Below are positions 1 through 8,338 of a DNA stretch of 64,000 nt, piece by piece. Numbering within the stretch: position 1 is the stretch's first letter; every line of letters starts with the position of its first letter. The notes under the pieces were generated by a model. It had not been told where the DNA came from. It ran no database searches and saw only the letters and a list, made by a program, of their open reading frames with translations. The stretch is taken from the NCBI RefSeq assembly GCF_003258605.2, contig NZ_CP031264.1, positions 6,068,232 to 6,132,231 of the forward strand, read 5' to 3'. The translations under genes were made by a program, and so were the position numbers. The stretch is from Peterkaempfera bronchialis. Lineage in GTDB: Bacteria > Actinomycetota > Actinomycetes > Streptomycetales > Streptomycetaceae.

Positions 1-1
1 T

Positions 2-247
2 CGGTACTACTCCTTCAATGCCGGCTGGGCCGACGGTGAGGAGCTGGCGTCGATGCGCAACGGGTCAGGGGACGAGTACTCCATCGTGTTCTCGGCGACC
101 GGTGCCTATGTCCGCGGCTTCGACCACGAAGCACCGATGAGCCCGTACGGCAACGATGGCGAGCCCTGGCCGGGAGTGATCGACGAGGTTCCGGAGGTCT
201 TCAGGCCCTTCGTCGAAGAGCCGGCGTTCACCGACGAGGACGACGTT
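2..247 (+). pseudogene. 3'-truncated conserved hypothetical gene (left edge also cut)
   Basis: The frame is already open at the window edge, so the 5' end is missing. About 80 codons have the composition of a real protein, with phrases such as SFNAGWADGEELASMRNG, PMSPYGNDGEPWPG and VEEPAFTDED. I recognise this only as an uncharacterised protein type of streptomycetes. Near base 247 the translation switches abruptly to Arg/Gly-rich sequence that looks like a shadow of other DNA and runs on to a stop at 548-550. The break coincides with the end of a recombinase-like scrap on the other strand, so I infer that a rearrangement removed the 3' part. No function is claimed. Confidence 0.4.
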
Positions 248-398
248 CCCCGCCGCTCTCTCCGAGGAGGCGGCTGGTGGTCTTGTCGTGGTAGCCGAGG
301 GCGTCCGCGACGACGGGGGCGGGAAGTCCGAGGAGTTGTTGCCGGATGGCGGCGCCGCGGGCGGCAGCGACAGGGATCGTCTGGCCCGGCTGGGCCGG
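228..398 (-). pseudogene. C-terminal remnant of a tyrosine-recombinase-like protein
   Basis: The minus strand reads RGAAIRQQLLGLPAPVVAD followed by ALGYHDKTTSRLLGESGG. This resembles the C-terminus of integrase-like proteins common in Streptomyces, where an Arg-rich helix is followed by an ALGYHxxTTxR segment. There is no start codon: an in-frame stop (399-401) lies directly upstream and the catalytic Arg/His region is absent. The familiar end of the family (a TWSRYA-like segment) is replaced by ERRPRR and a stop. I infer a decayed fragment left by an old integration or deletion. The assignment rests on remembered family similarity only. Confidence 0.4.
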
Positions 399-932
399 CT
401 AGTGCGGCAGGGCGGGGGGTCGCCGGGCGTACACGCGGGAGCCGCGGGTCGGGTCGAGGGCGCGTGCCCACTCCTGCGGTGCCCGCTCGGCCGGTACTTC
501 CCGGAAGCCGCAGCGCAGAAAGAGTTCCGCGCCGCCGGTGGTGGCCGTGAAGACCTCGGCCGCCGACCGGGCGGCGGCCTCCAGCAGTGCGGCCGTCAGC
601 AGCCGGGAGCCGACACCGGTCCCCTGGCAGTCCGCCAGCACGCAGAAGTTGTAGAGCACCGCATCGGTGCGCCGCACCCCCTCCCGGTATGTCCGCAGCG
701 CGACACACCCCACCGGCGCCCCGCCCTCCGGGCCGTCCACCACCAGGAACTCGCCCGCCCGGGCCGCATACAGCTCCGGCGGACGGCGCCGCAGCGCACC
801 GGATCGCACGAACCGCTCGGAGAGCCGGTGCAGCGCCGCCGCGTCCGAGGCAGCCGCCCGCCGTACCCCCTCGGGACCGCCGGGCACCCCGGGGCCCGGT
901 CCGGCGGGCAGCCGCAGCGGACCGAGCGTCAC
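399..932 (-). CDS. GNAT family N-acetyltransferase
   Basis: A 177-residue protein that should transfer an acetyl group from acetyl-CoA to an amine. The acetyl-CoA loop is clear as VLADCQGTGVGSRLL (Q-x-x-G-x-G pattern), preceded by the beta-4 strand DAVLYNFCV and followed by AELFLRCGFREVP, the usual beta-5/alpha-4 region. The length is normal for a single-domain GNAT. The GTG start is chosen because GTGA overlaps the stop of the upstream siderophore ABC ATPase gene, with a GGGGGA ribosome site just before it. Coupling to that gene suggests iron-regulated expression. The substrate is unknown; an amino-acid N-acetyltransferase role is one possibility. Confidence 0.85.
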   Translation of the reverse strand: MTLGPLRLPAGPGPGVPGGPEGVRRAAASDAAALHRLSERFVRSGALRRRPPELYAARAGEFLVVDGPEGGAPVGCVALRTYREGVRRTDAVLYNFCVLADCQGTGVGSRLLTAALLEAAARSAAEVFTATTGGAELFLRCGFREVPAERAPQEWARALDPTRGSRVYARRPPALPH

Positions 933-1780
933 ACCGTCCCCCGGGCCCGCCGGCGGGCCGCCGGGATCACCAGCGGGGTGCCGCTCTCCGGGTCCTCGAT
1001 GATCCGGCAGGGCAGGTCGAAGACCTCCTCCACCAGCTCCGCCGTCACGATGTCGCCCGGGGCGCCCTGCGCCACCACCCGCCCGTCGCGCATCGCGATC
1101 AGATGGGTGGCATAGCGGGCGGCCTGGTTGAGGTCGTGCAGTACGGCCACCAGGGTCCGCTCCTGCTCCTCGTGCAGCCGGGCGCAGAGGTCCAGTACCT
1201 CGACCTGATGGGCGATGTCCAGATAGGTCGTCGGCTCGTCCAGCAGCAGCAGCGGGGTCTCCTGGGCCAGCGCCATCGCCAGCCAGACCCGCTGCCGCTG
1301 GCCGCCGGAGAGCTCGTCCACGCTGCGCTCGGCCAGCTCGGCGACGCCGGTGGCGGCCATGGACTCGGCCACCACCCGCTCGTCCTGCGGAGACCACTGC
1401 CGTAGCAGCCCCTGGTGCGGGTAGCGGCCCCGGGCCACCAGGTCCTCCACGGTGATGCCCTCGGGCGCGGTGGAGGACTGCGGAAGCAGCCCGATGCGCC
1501 GGGCCAGCTGCTTGGTGGGCAGCGCGGTGATGGCCCGGCCGTCCAGCATGACCGCTCCGGCGGTCGGCTTGAGCAGCCGCGCGAAGGCCCGCAGGAGGGT
1601 GGACTTGCCGCAGGCGTTGGGGCCGATGACGACGGTGAAGGAGCGGTCGGGGACCCGTACCGAGAGCCCTTCGGCGATCACGCGGTGGTCGTACCGCAGC
1701 GTGACGTCCTCGGCCGCCAGCGGTGCTGACGCCCGCTCGGGGTCCCGGGAGTCGACGGGGTCGCGAGTCGCCGTGGTCAC
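929..1780 (-). CDS. ABC transporter ATP-binding protein, ferric-siderophore (FepC/FecE) type
   Basis: A 283-residue ATPase that would power ferric-siderophore uptake with permeases encoded elsewhere. Visible motifs are Walker A GPNACGKST, Q-loop LLPQSSTAPEG, signature LSGGQRQRVWLAMAL, Walker B LLLLDEPTTYLDI and the switch His in AVLHDLNQAARY. The YLDIAHQ and LHDLNQAARYATH wording is typical of the siderophore/cobalamin subclass. The GTG start at 1780 is preferred over an ATG eleven codons upstream because GAGAGGA lies six bases before it. An iron box sits 47 bases upstream. It overlaps the GNAT gene by four bases. No permease or binding-protein gene is adjacent, so it is an orphan ATPase here. 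Confidence 0.92.
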   Translation of the reverse strand: MTTATRDPVDSRDPERASAPLAAEDVTLRYDHRVIAEGLSVRVPDRSFTVVIGPNACGKSTLLRAFARLLKPTAGAVMLDGRAITALPTKQLARRIGLLPQSSTAPEGITVEDLVARGRYPHQGLLRQWSPQDERVVAESMAATGVAELAERSVDELSGGQRQRVWLAMALAQETPLLLLDEPTTYLDIAHQVEVLDLCARLHEEQERTLVAVLHDLNQAARYATHLIAMRDGRVVAQGAPGDIVTAELVEEVFDLPCRIIEDPESGTPLVIPAARRRARGTV

Positions 1781-1826
1781 GTTGGTCCTCTCTCTGCTAC
1801 GGCGCCGGCGCACCGCCGAGACCAGT

Positions 1827-1845
1827 ATAGGGAAGGCTAACCTAA
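1827..1845 (-). promoter_or_regulatory. Iron box (DmdR/IdeR-type operator)
   Basis: On the minus strand the site reads TTAGGTTAGCCTTCCCTAT. By my count it matches 15 of 19 positions of the actinobacterial DmdR/IdeR consensus TTAGGTTAGGCTCACCTAA, with the left half perfect. It lies directly upstream of the siderophore ATPase gene and so probably mediates iron repression of that gene and the coupled GNAT gene. Confidence 0.8.
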
Positions 1846-2010
1846 GTTAAGACGATAGTGCTGGGGTCCGAGGTCCCGACGCCCCTGACCCCGAGCAACC
1901 GATCGGACGTGTCCATGGCGTTTATGCGTCAACAGGGCGGCGCAGTATCACTCTTGAGCGGTACGGTGCGGCGACCGAGTTGACTGACCTGGGCTGTCCT
2001 GGGGGACCCG

Positions 2011-3468
2011 ATGACCGCCGTTGTGCCCGCGCTCCGCCGCCTGCTGCCGTCCAGGAGCCGACCGGCGGTGCCGGACGGGGACGACACCGCGCGCCAAGGC
2101 CCGGCCCGCTGGGCGTGGTGGCCGCATGCGGCCCTCGGCGCCGGGTTCATGGCCGTCTTCTGCGTGATAGCCCTCGCCCGCTACCAGCGGTTCGACGACC
2201 AGTCCTGGGACCTGGGCATCTTTGTGCAGGTCGCCCGGGGTTGGGCGGCCCGGCAGATCCCCGTGGTGACCATCAAGGGCGACGGGTACGCCATCCTCGG
2301 CGACCACTGGTCCCCGATCCTCGCCGTCCTCGGACCGCTGTGGCGGGTGTGGCCCTCCCCGGTGATGCTGCTGGTGCTCCAGGCAGGGCTGTTCTCCTGG
2401 TCCATCGGGATCGTCTCGGAGACCGCCGCCCGGCTCCTCGGCCTCACCCGGGGTCTGCTCGTCGGTGGCGCCTTCGGCCTCTCCTGGGGCCTGCAGAGGG
2501 CGGTGGACTTCCAGTTCCACGAGATCGCCTTCGGCGTCCCGCTGATCGCGGTGGTCGCCCGGCAGCTGCTGCTCCGCAACTGGGAGGAGGCCGCCTGGTG
2601 GTGCCTGCCGCTGCTGCTGGTCAAGGAGGACATGGGGCTGACCGTGGCGGCGGTCGGCGCGGTGCTGCTGATCAACCGCCGATGGCGGCTGGGGCCGCTG
2701 CTGGTCGTCCTGGGCCTGGCCTGGTCCGCGTGCGCCCTGTGGTGGTGGATCCCCCACTTCAACACGGCGGGCAGCTTCGACTACTGGACCAAGCTCCCCG
2801 GCACCGGCGGCCAGTCCCTCGACTGGTGGGACCTCGCCCGCTCCATGGTGACCCGGCACACCGTGTGGACGACGGTCGGCTGGCTCGTCGGCGCGACGGC
2901 CTTCCTCTGCCTGCGCTCCCCGCTCACCATCCTGGTGCTGCCCACCCTGGCCTGGCGGTTCGCCTCCGACAACGCCACCTACTGGGGCCGGGACTGGCAC
3001 TACTCCGCCGTGCTGATGCCGGTGCTCTTCCTCGCCGCCGTGGACGGCCTCAACCGCTGCGACCTCTCCCCCCGCCGCTGGATGCGCTCTTGGGCCCGCA
3101 ACGGGGTGACCGCCATGGTGGCGATAGCCGCGACCTGTACCGTCGCCGCACCGCTGCCCCTCTCGGACCTCGTGGAACCCGCCACCTACCAGGGCGGTGA
3201 GCAGGCCGCGGAGCTGCGCGCCGCCGTACGGGTCATCCCCGACGGGGCCACCGTGGAGGCCGCCAACCGCCCGCTGGCCCATCTGGCCGCCCGCTGCCGG
3301 GTCTACTGGCCCGGCGGGTCCGTCGCGGTGCCACCGCAGTACATCCTCATCGAATCCGACGACCTCGCCCTCGACGGGCCCGCCTATGGACGGGCGTACC
3401 ACCCGCAGGCCACCTACCAGACCGTCTTCCACCAGGGCCGGGTCACCGTCGTCCAGCGCATCGGCTAA
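2011..3468 (+). CDS. DUF2079 family polytopic membrane protein
   Basis: A 485-residue integral membrane protein. The N-terminal region has the hallmarks of the DUF2079 family: a helix ending in IALARYQRF, then DQSWDLGIFVQVARGW, then GDHWSPILAVLGPLWRVWPSP. About ten hydrophobic segments follow, interspersed with FQFHEIAFGVPL, LLLVKEDMGLT and FASDNATYWGRDWHY. The C-terminal 100 residues look soluble. The family resembles glycosyltransferase-C-like membrane proteins, but no reaction is established. The ATG start is supported by GGGGGA four bases upstream. It stands alone, divergent from the siderophore gene and convergent with the ABC exporter operon. Confidence 0.88.
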   Translation: MTAVVPALRRLLPSRSRPAVPDGDDTARQGPARWAWWPHAALGAGFMAVFCVIALARYQRFDDQSWDLGIFVQVARGWAARQIPVVTIKGDGYAILGDHWSPILAVLGPLWRVWPSPVMLLVLQAGLFSWSIGIVSETAARLLGLTRGLLVGGAFGLSWGLQRAVDFQFHEIAFGVPLIAVVARQLLLRNWEEAAWWCLPLLLVKEDMGLTVAAVGAVLLINRRWRLGPLLVVLGLAWSACALWWWIPHFNTAGSFDYWTKLPGTGGQSLDWWDLARSMVTRHTVWTTVGWLVGATAFLCLRSPLTILVLPTLAWRFASDNATYWGRDWHYSAVLMPVLFLAAVDGLNRCDLSPRRWMRSWARNGVTAMVAIAATCTVAAPLPLSDLVEPATYQGGEQAAELRAAVRVIPDGATVEAANRPLAHLAARCRVYWPGGSVAVPPQYILIESDDLALDGPAYGRAYHPQATYQTVFHQGRVTVVQRIG

Positions 3469-3474
3469 CAGGCA

Positions 3475-3533
3475 CCCGACCCGACCCGACCCGACCCGGC
3501 CCGACCCGGCCCGGACCCGATCCGACCCCGCCC
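3475..3533. repeat. Short tandem repeat (CCGAC-type pentamers)
   Basis: Just after the DUF2079 stop codon, about 60 bases consist of imperfect CCGAC/CCGGC pentamers. The tract fills the gap between two convergent genes. No hairpin terminator is obvious here. It is probably a slippage-prone microsatellite. Confidence 0.75.
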
Positions 3534-3535
3534 GG

Positions 3536-4393
3536 TCAGCGGGCGAGGCGGCCCAGCAGGGCGGAGGCGGAGGTGATGCCGACGGCGGCGGCGAGGACCA
3601 GGACACCGAAGTCGAGGGCCAGATGGGCGTGGATGCCGAGGAGCAGCCCGCGCAGGGCGTCCACCTGGTAGCTCAGCGGGTTGGCCTTGCTGACGGCCTG
3701 GAGCCAGCCGGGCATCAGGGCCACCGGGTAGAGGGCGTTGGAGCCGAAGAAGAGCGGCATGGTGATGGCCTGGCCGATGCCCATCAGGCGGTCGCGGGTG
3801 AGGACGATCCCGGCGATGGTCATGGAGAGGCAGGAGAAGAAGGCGGAGCCGAGCAGCACCACGGCGACCACGCCGAGCAGCCGCACCGGGTTCCAGGTCA
3901 GCGCGACGCCCAGCAGCGCGGCGATGGCGATCACCACCACCGCCTGGACGATCGACTTGACCCCGGCAGCGAACGCCTTGCCGGCCACCAGCGCCGCCCG
4001 GGGTGTCGGGGTGACCAGCAGCTTGGTGAGGACGCCGGAGTCCCGCTCCCAAATGATCATGATGCCGTAGAAGATGGCGATGAACATCGCCGACTGGGCG
4101 ATGATCCCCGGCGCCAGGTAGTCCAGATAGGGGATGCCGCCGGTCGGGATGGCCCTGATCCTGGTGAAGGTCTCGCCGAAGATCAGCAGCCAGAGGGCCG
4201 GCTGCACCGCGCGGGTGTACAGCTCGGTCCGGTCGTGGCGCAGCTTCTGCAACTCCACCACGCACATGGCGCCGACCCGGGCCAGGACCAGCCGCCAGGC
4301 GGGGCGGGCCCGTGGCGGGACGAAGAGCAGCCGGGGTGCGGCCGAGGTGGACTCAGCCGACGCGCGAGGCGGTGCGGCGGGTGCGTCGGACAT
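3536..4393 (-). CDS. ABC-2 type transporter permease (drug-efflux type)
   Basis: A 285-residue permease, the membrane half of a DrrA/DrrB-like exporter. The hydrophilic N-terminus is followed by an ABC-2 membrane domain with roughly six helices. Typical phrases are TRAVQPALWLLIFGETF, IPYLDYLAPGIIAQSAMF, LLVTPTPRAALVAGKAF and the late ANPLSYQVDALRGLLLG box. It begins inside the 3' end of the ATPase gene (41-base overlap), so the two are translationally coupled; a slightly later start is possible. MarR regulator, ATPase and permease form one operon. The substrate is unknown. Confidence 0.9.
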   Translation of the reverse strand: MSDAPAAPPRASAESTSAAPRLLFVPPRARPAWRLVLARVGAMCVVELQKLRHDRTELYTRAVQPALWLLIFGETFTRIRAIPTGGIPYLDYLAPGIIAQSAMFIAIFYGIMIIWERDSGVLTKLLVTPTPRAALVAGKAFAAGVKSIVQAVVVIAIAALLGVALTWNPVRLLGVVAVVLLGSAFFSCLSMTIAGIVLTRDRLMGIGQAITMPLFFGSNALYPVALMPGWLQAVSKANPLSYQVDALRGLLLGIHAHLALDFGVLVLAAAVGITSASALLGRLAR

Positions 4394-5213
4394 CGCGGAA
4401 GTCCTCTCCTCCGAGGTTGTCGAGGCCGCTGTCGGCGAAGTGGCGGAAGACGTCCTCCAGGGTGGGCTGCCGGTCGCTGCCCTCGGCCCGGCCCAGCTCC
4501 GCCTTGAGCTGCTCCGGGGTGCCCAGGGCCCGTATCCGGCCCAGGTGCATCAGCGCGACCCGGTCGCAGTACTGGTCGGCCTCGTCCATGTAGTGGGTGG
4601 TGACCAGTACGGTCATCCCGGTGGCGGCGCGGACCTCGGTGATCCGCTCCCAGACGCTGGTCCGGGCGATCGGGTCCAGGCCGATCGTGGGCTCGTCGAG
4701 GATCAGCAGCCGGGGCGCGCTGACCAGCGCCTGGGCCAGTTCGAGGCGGCGGACCATGCCGCCGGAGTAGGTGGCCGCCATCCGGTCGGCGACCTCGGTC
4801 AGCCCGACCGCCTCCAGCGCCTCGGCGACGCGCTCGGCCCGCTCGCGGCGGGGTATGTCGAAGACCCGGGCGAAGAGCGAGACATTCTCCCGCCCGGTCA
4901 GCGCGGAGTCGGCGGAGAGCTGCTGCGGTACGTAGCCGAGCAGCCGCCGCACCGCCATCTTCTGCCGGGCGGCGTCGCGGCCGAAGACCCTGACCATCCC
5001 GGCGGGGACCGGCAGCAGGGTGGTGATGACGCGGATAGCGGTGGTCTTGCCCGCGCCGTTGGGGCCGAGCAGGCCGAAGACCTCTCCCTCGGTGACCGAC
5101 AGGTCCACCCCGTCGACGGCTCTGGTACCGCCGAAGGAGTATTCCAGACCGGTGCAGCTGACCGCGTCCGTCCCGGCGGGCGGGTCGGCGGTGGATCCGG
5201 ACGGTGTGCTCAT
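4353..5213 (-). CDS. ABC transporter ATP-binding protein, DrrA-like
   Basis: A 286-residue ATPase for the adjacent ABC-2 permease. It carries Walker A GPNGAGKTT, Q-loop YVPQQLSADSALTG, signature YSGGMVRRLELAQAL, Walker B LLILDEPTIGLDP and switch region VTTHYMDEADQ. The DrrA-type C-terminal extension (TPEQLKAELG, then TLEDVFRHF) is present, which marks the drug/lipid exporter subfamily. Its ATGA start overlaps the stop of the MarR gene by four bases. Export of a toxic compound is inferred from the family and from the MarR gene in the same operon. Confidence 0.93.
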   Translation of the reverse strand: MSTPSGSTADPPAGTDAVSCTGLEYSFGGTRAVDGVDLSVTEGEVFGLLGPNGAGKTTAIRVITTLLPVPAGMVRVFGRDAARQKMAVRRLLGYVPQQLSADSALTGRENVSLFARVFDIPRRERAERVAEALEAVGLTEVADRMAATYSGGMVRRLELAQALVSAPRLLILDEPTIGLDPIARTSVWERITEVRAATGMTVLVTTHYMDEADQYCDRVALMHLGRIRALGTPEQLKAELGRAEGSDRQPTLEDVFRHFADSGLDNLGGEDFRDVRRTRRTASRVG

Positions 5214-5665
5214 GGCGCCTCCACCTCTTCGTGGAGCCCCGCGGCGAGCCGCCGCAGGGCCGGCAGTGCGGCAGTCAGCGCGGCCCGGTCCTGCTCGGGC
5301 AGCCGGGCCACCTGCCTGCTGATCAGGGCGGTCCGCCGGTCCTCCCAGGCACGCAGCCTGGCGACGGCCTCCGGGGCCGGCCGCAGCAGGGCCGCCCTGC
5401 GGTCCGCCGGGTCGGTCTCGCGTACCAGCAGCCCGGCCGCCACCAGCTGGTTGACCAGGGTGGAGACCGAGTTGTCCGCCAATCGGAGCTCCCTGGCCGC
5501 AGCGGACACCCGCAGTCCGGGGTTGGCCTCCACCAGGCGCAGCAGCTCCACCTGGGCACCCCGCAGCGGCGGTCCGGTCAGCCCGTGCCGCAGTCGGCGC
5601 CGCAGCAGCCGCTGGATACCGGAGAGGAGACCCGACAGCTCGGTGGGAAGGTCCACGGAGGCCAC
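5210..5665 (-). CDS. MarR family transcriptional regulator
   Basis: A 151-residue winged-helix regulator. The DNA-binding core is visible as VELLRLVEANPGLRVSAAAREL, ADNSVSTLVNQLVAAGLLVRE and the wing TDPADRRAALLRPAP (D-x-R-D/R pattern). It heads the operon with the ABC exporter and probably represses it. The GTG at 5665 is given; a GTG three codons later (5656) has a better-placed GGAG and may be the true start. A palindrome lies just upstream and is the likely autoregulatory operator. Confidence 0.88.
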   Translation of the reverse strand: MASVDLPTELSGLLSGIQRLLRRRLRHGLTGPPLRGAQVELLRLVEANPGLRVSAAARELRLADNSVSTLVNQLVAAGLLVRETDPADRRAALLRPAPEAVARLRAWEDRRTALISRQVARLPEQDRAALTAALPALRRLAAGLHEEVEAP

Positions 5666-5678
5666 TCCGCCATTTTAG

Positions 5679-5691
5679 CTCTCAATGAGAG
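5679..5691. promoter_or_regulatory. Palindrome, probable MarR operator
   Basis: CTCTCAATGAGAG is a perfect 6+1+6 inverted repeat, AT-richer than its surroundings, in the 5' region of the MarR-ABC exporter operon. Position and symmetry suit a MarR dimer site. Function is inferred. Confidence 0.5.
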
Positions 5692-5844
5692 GCAATCGGG
5701 AGGGCCGGGCGCGTTCGATGATGCGAAGAGCGGCGGTCCGGGTTTCGATGGGTCCATGCCGTACACGCACCCCGGGCCGCCCGCACCGGCCGGCCGCCTG
5801 CCCTGCTCCGGGGGTGCCCGGACCGGCGGGGGAGCGGCCGTCGG

Positions 5845-6918
5845 ATGAGTCTGACCGGGGGTGCCTTCTTCGCCACGCTGATCGTCCTCTGCATCCTGGC
5901 GGTGGCGGCCACGGCCGTGGTCGCTCCGCGCATCCCGGGGCCGCGCGCGGTGGCCGTGCTCGGCCGGCTGCTGATGGTGGCGCTCTGCCAGCTGATCGCG
6001 GTCGCCGTGGTGGCGGTGTGGATCAACAACAGCTTCGGTCTCTACACCTCCTGGTCGGATCTGTTCGGCACCAACAGCGGGGCCTCGCTCACCACCGGTC
6101 CGATGGCCGGTCCGCCGATCCGCTCGGCCACCTTCACCCGGGGCCCGCGCGGGGTGCTGCACACCTATGTGCACGGCTCCGCCTCCAAGCTCGCCGGGCA
6201 GGTCCTGGTGTGGACGCCGCCCCAGTACGACCAGCCCGCGTACCGGAACACCCGGTTCCCGGTGGTGACGCTGCTGCACGGCATCCCCGGCTCCCCGGAG
6301 TCCTGGATCGACGCCGGAGGCATGCCCCGGGCGGTGCAGAACCTGCTGGCCGAGGGCCGCGTCCGCCCGTTCATCCTGGCGATCCCGACCATCGACCCGG
6401 GCCGGGTCAACACGGACTGCAGCGACGTGGGCGCGATCAGGACCGCGACCTGGCTGGCGAAGGACGTCCCGGCCCTGATGGACCAGCGCTTCCGCACCCT
6501 GCCGACCGCCCGTGGCCGGGCGCTGCTGGGCCTCTCCACCGGAGGCTTCTGCGCCGTCAAACTCCCCTTGCAATACCCGCACATCTTCGCCACCGGGGCT
6601 GCGATGTCCCCGGATCCCCTGGACGGAGACCCCGATGCGCTGCCCGACCCCGCGCTGCGCGCCCTCAACAGCCCCCAGCAGATCATCCGCCACAGCCACC
6701 CCGCCGTGTCGCTCTTCCTGGCCACCACCCTCCAGGACCACTACAGCAAGCCCGCCGACATCGAGCGGTTCCATCGGTCGGCCCGCCTTCCGACCAAGGT
6801 CAGCACGCTGCTGCTGGCCAGCGGCGGCCACAACTTCGGTACCTGGCAGCGAATGTACGCCACCGTGCTGCCCTGGATCAGCGCCCGCCTGGCCGCAGCC
6901 TCGCCGCCGCCGAGGTGA
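5845..6918 (+). CDS. Membrane-anchored alpha/beta-hydrolase, esterase/antigen-85-like
   Basis: A 357-residue protein with an N-terminal membrane part (two helices around GAFFATLIVLCILAVAATAVV and LLMVALCQLIAVAVVAVWI) and an exported esterase domain. The oxyanion region is FPVVTLLHGIPGSPESW, the nucleophile elbow is LLGLSTGGFCAVKL (Ser in GLSTGG) and the probable catalytic His is in LLLASGGHNFGTW. The layout matches putative esterase/mycolyltransferase-like proteins of actinobacteria, which act on acyl esters at the cell surface. GGGGAG lies ten bases before ATG. It is divergent from the MarR operon. The substrate is unknown; mycolyltransferase activity is unlikely in a non-mycolate genus. Confidence 0.85.
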   Translation: MSLTGGAFFATLIVLCILAVAATAVVAPRIPGPRAVAVLGRLLMVALCQLIAVAVVAVWINNSFGLYTSWSDLFGTNSGASLTTGPMAGPPIRSATFTRGPRGVLHTYVHGSASKLAGQVLVWTPPQYDQPAYRNTRFPVVTLLHGIPGSPESWIDAGGMPRAVQNLLAEGRVRPFILAIPTIDPGRVNTDCSDVGAIRTATWLAKDVPALMDQRFRTLPTARGRALLGLSTGGFCAVKLPLQYPHIFATGAAMSPDPLDGDPDALPDPALRALNSPQQIIRHSHPAVSLFLATTLQDHYSKPADIERFHRSARLPTKVSTLLLASGGHNFGTWQRMYATVLPWISARLAAASPPPR

Positions 6919-7093
6919 ACGACGCCACCGCACCCGGCGGACGGCCTCCGGGGGAGCCGCGCGGACGGAACCACCCTCGAAGGTCTGTACGCTGAAGATC
7001 GCCGCGGCACCCCGCCGCGCCCTGGTGGCCGTCTTCGGGGTCAACAGGCCCGCGGCTGTCGAGCCGGCGGAAGTGGAGTCAGGAGGCATCCGG

Positions 7094-8194
7094 GTGCTGG
7101 TGGCAGATCGGTACCGGCTGGACGTGGCCATCGGCCGCGGCGGGATGGGCGAGGTCTGGCGGGCGCACGACGAGGTCCTGGGCCGCCCGGTGGCCGTCAA
7201 GCTGATGCTTGCCGGCGACTCCGACGAGGAGGCCGCGGCCCGTTTCCGCCTGGAGGCGCAGACGGCCGCCCGGCTGCACCACCCGCAGGTGGTGACGGTG
7301 TTCGACTTCGGTGCCTGGCACGACCGCTTCTACCTGGTGATGGAGCTGGTCGAGGGCATCAGCCTGGCCCAGGAGCTGGAGGCGCACGGCCCGCTCGCGC
7401 TGGACCGGGTCGCCGATGTCGCCGCGCAGGGGGCCGCCGGGCTGGCCGCCGCCCACCGCCAGGGGGTGATCCACCGCGACATCAAGCCCGGCAACCTGAT
7501 GCGGAGCACTGACGGGACCGTCAAGATCGCCGACTTCGGCATCGCCCGGTTCGCCGACGACGCCTCGGCGGCGCTCACCGGCGTCGGCCAGATCGTGGGC
7601 ACCAGCCTGTACCTGGCCCCCGAGCGGGCGCTCGGGCGGCCCGCCGGGCCCGGCTCCGATGTGTATGCGCTCGGCTGCGTCCTCTATCAACTGCTGGTCG
7701 GCGAGCCCCCGTTCCAGGCGGACACCGCCGCCGGGGTGCTCCATCTCCATGTGGGCACCGAGCCGGCGCCGCCGTCCTGGCGGTGCCCGCAACTGCCCGG
7801 CGCCTTCGAGGGCTATCTGCTGCGGATGCTGGCCAAGCAGCCCGAGCAGCGGCCCGCCGCCCAGGAGGTGGCCGACTGGTTCTCCACCCCGGCCTGGCGC
7901 GGCGGTGCGCAGCAGGCGGCGGCGCCCGCCGGAGCCGGGGCGGCGACGGTGTACGCACTGCCGAGGAGCGGTCGCCAGGCCCCGGCCGCCCGCCAGGCGC
8001 CGGCCTCCGGCACCCGCCGGGCCGCCCCGCGCGGGCGGCGGAGCAGCCCCGCGCGGCGGCAGCAGTCGGCGGAGTCGCTGCATCTGCGGTTGCGGGCGCA
8101 GATGCGGCGGCACAAGGCGCTGACCATCGGGATCGCGGGAGCCGTGGCCATGGCGGTCTCGGCGCTGCTCAGCATGGCCTGGTTCACCCCCTGA
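7094..8194 (+). CDS. Serine/threonine protein kinase (PknB type) with C-terminal TM anchor
   Basis: A 366-residue kinase. Hanks motifs are complete: glycine loop GRGGMGEVW, Lys in RPVAVKLMLA, catalytic loop VIHRDIKPGN, magnesium loop KIADFGIARF and LYLAPERAL. A basic Pro/Ala/Arg-rich linker follows, ending in one hydrophobic segment (LTIGIAGAVAMAVSALLSMAW) at the extreme C-terminus. Only four residues lie outside the membrane, so there is no extracellular sensor. The GTG start follows AGGAGG by seven bases; the open frame extends far upstream but that part is not protein-like. A strong terminator follows directly. Confidence 0.93.
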   Translation: MLVADRYRLDVAIGRGGMGEVWRAHDEVLGRPVAVKLMLAGDSDEEAAARFRLEAQTAARLHHPQVVTVFDFGAWHDRFYLVMELVEGISLAQELEAHGPLALDRVADVAAQGAAGLAAAHRQGVIHRDIKPGNLMRSTDGTVKIADFGIARFADDASAALTGVGQIVGTSLYLAPERALGRPAGPGSDVYALGCVLYQLLVGEPPFQADTAAGVLHLHVGTEPAPPSWRCPQLPGAFEGYLLRMLAKQPEQRPAAQEVADWFSTPAWRGGAQQAAAPAGAGAATVYALPRSGRQAPAARQAPASGTRRAAPRGRRSSPARRQQSAESLHLRLRAQMRRHKALTIGIAGAVAMAVSALLSMAWFTP

Positions 8195-8209
8195 CCTGAC
8201 GCGCGGCGG

Positions 8210-8243
8210 AAGGCCGCACCCCGGGAGACCGGGGTGCGGCCTT
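8210..8243 (+). terminator. Hairpin terminator after the kinase gene
   Basis: Perfect 15-base arms (8210-8224 and 8229-8243) enclose a GAGA loop. There is no long T-tract, as is usual in this genus. Confidence 0.85.
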
Positions 8244-8276
8244 CGGCATGTCCGGCTGCGATCGGTCGGCCGCAAG

Positions 8277-8306
8277 CGGAAGTGACCGGAAGTGGCCGGA
8301 AGTGAC
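8277..8306. repeat. Three tandem 10-base repeats
   Basis: The unit CGGAAGTGAC is repeated three times; the middle copy has GGC at its end. The tract lies between the kinase terminator and the MarR promoter. Function unknown. Confidence 0.7.
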
Positions 8307-8338
8307 CGGGAACACATGGGAACGCTTCCCTCCTGATC

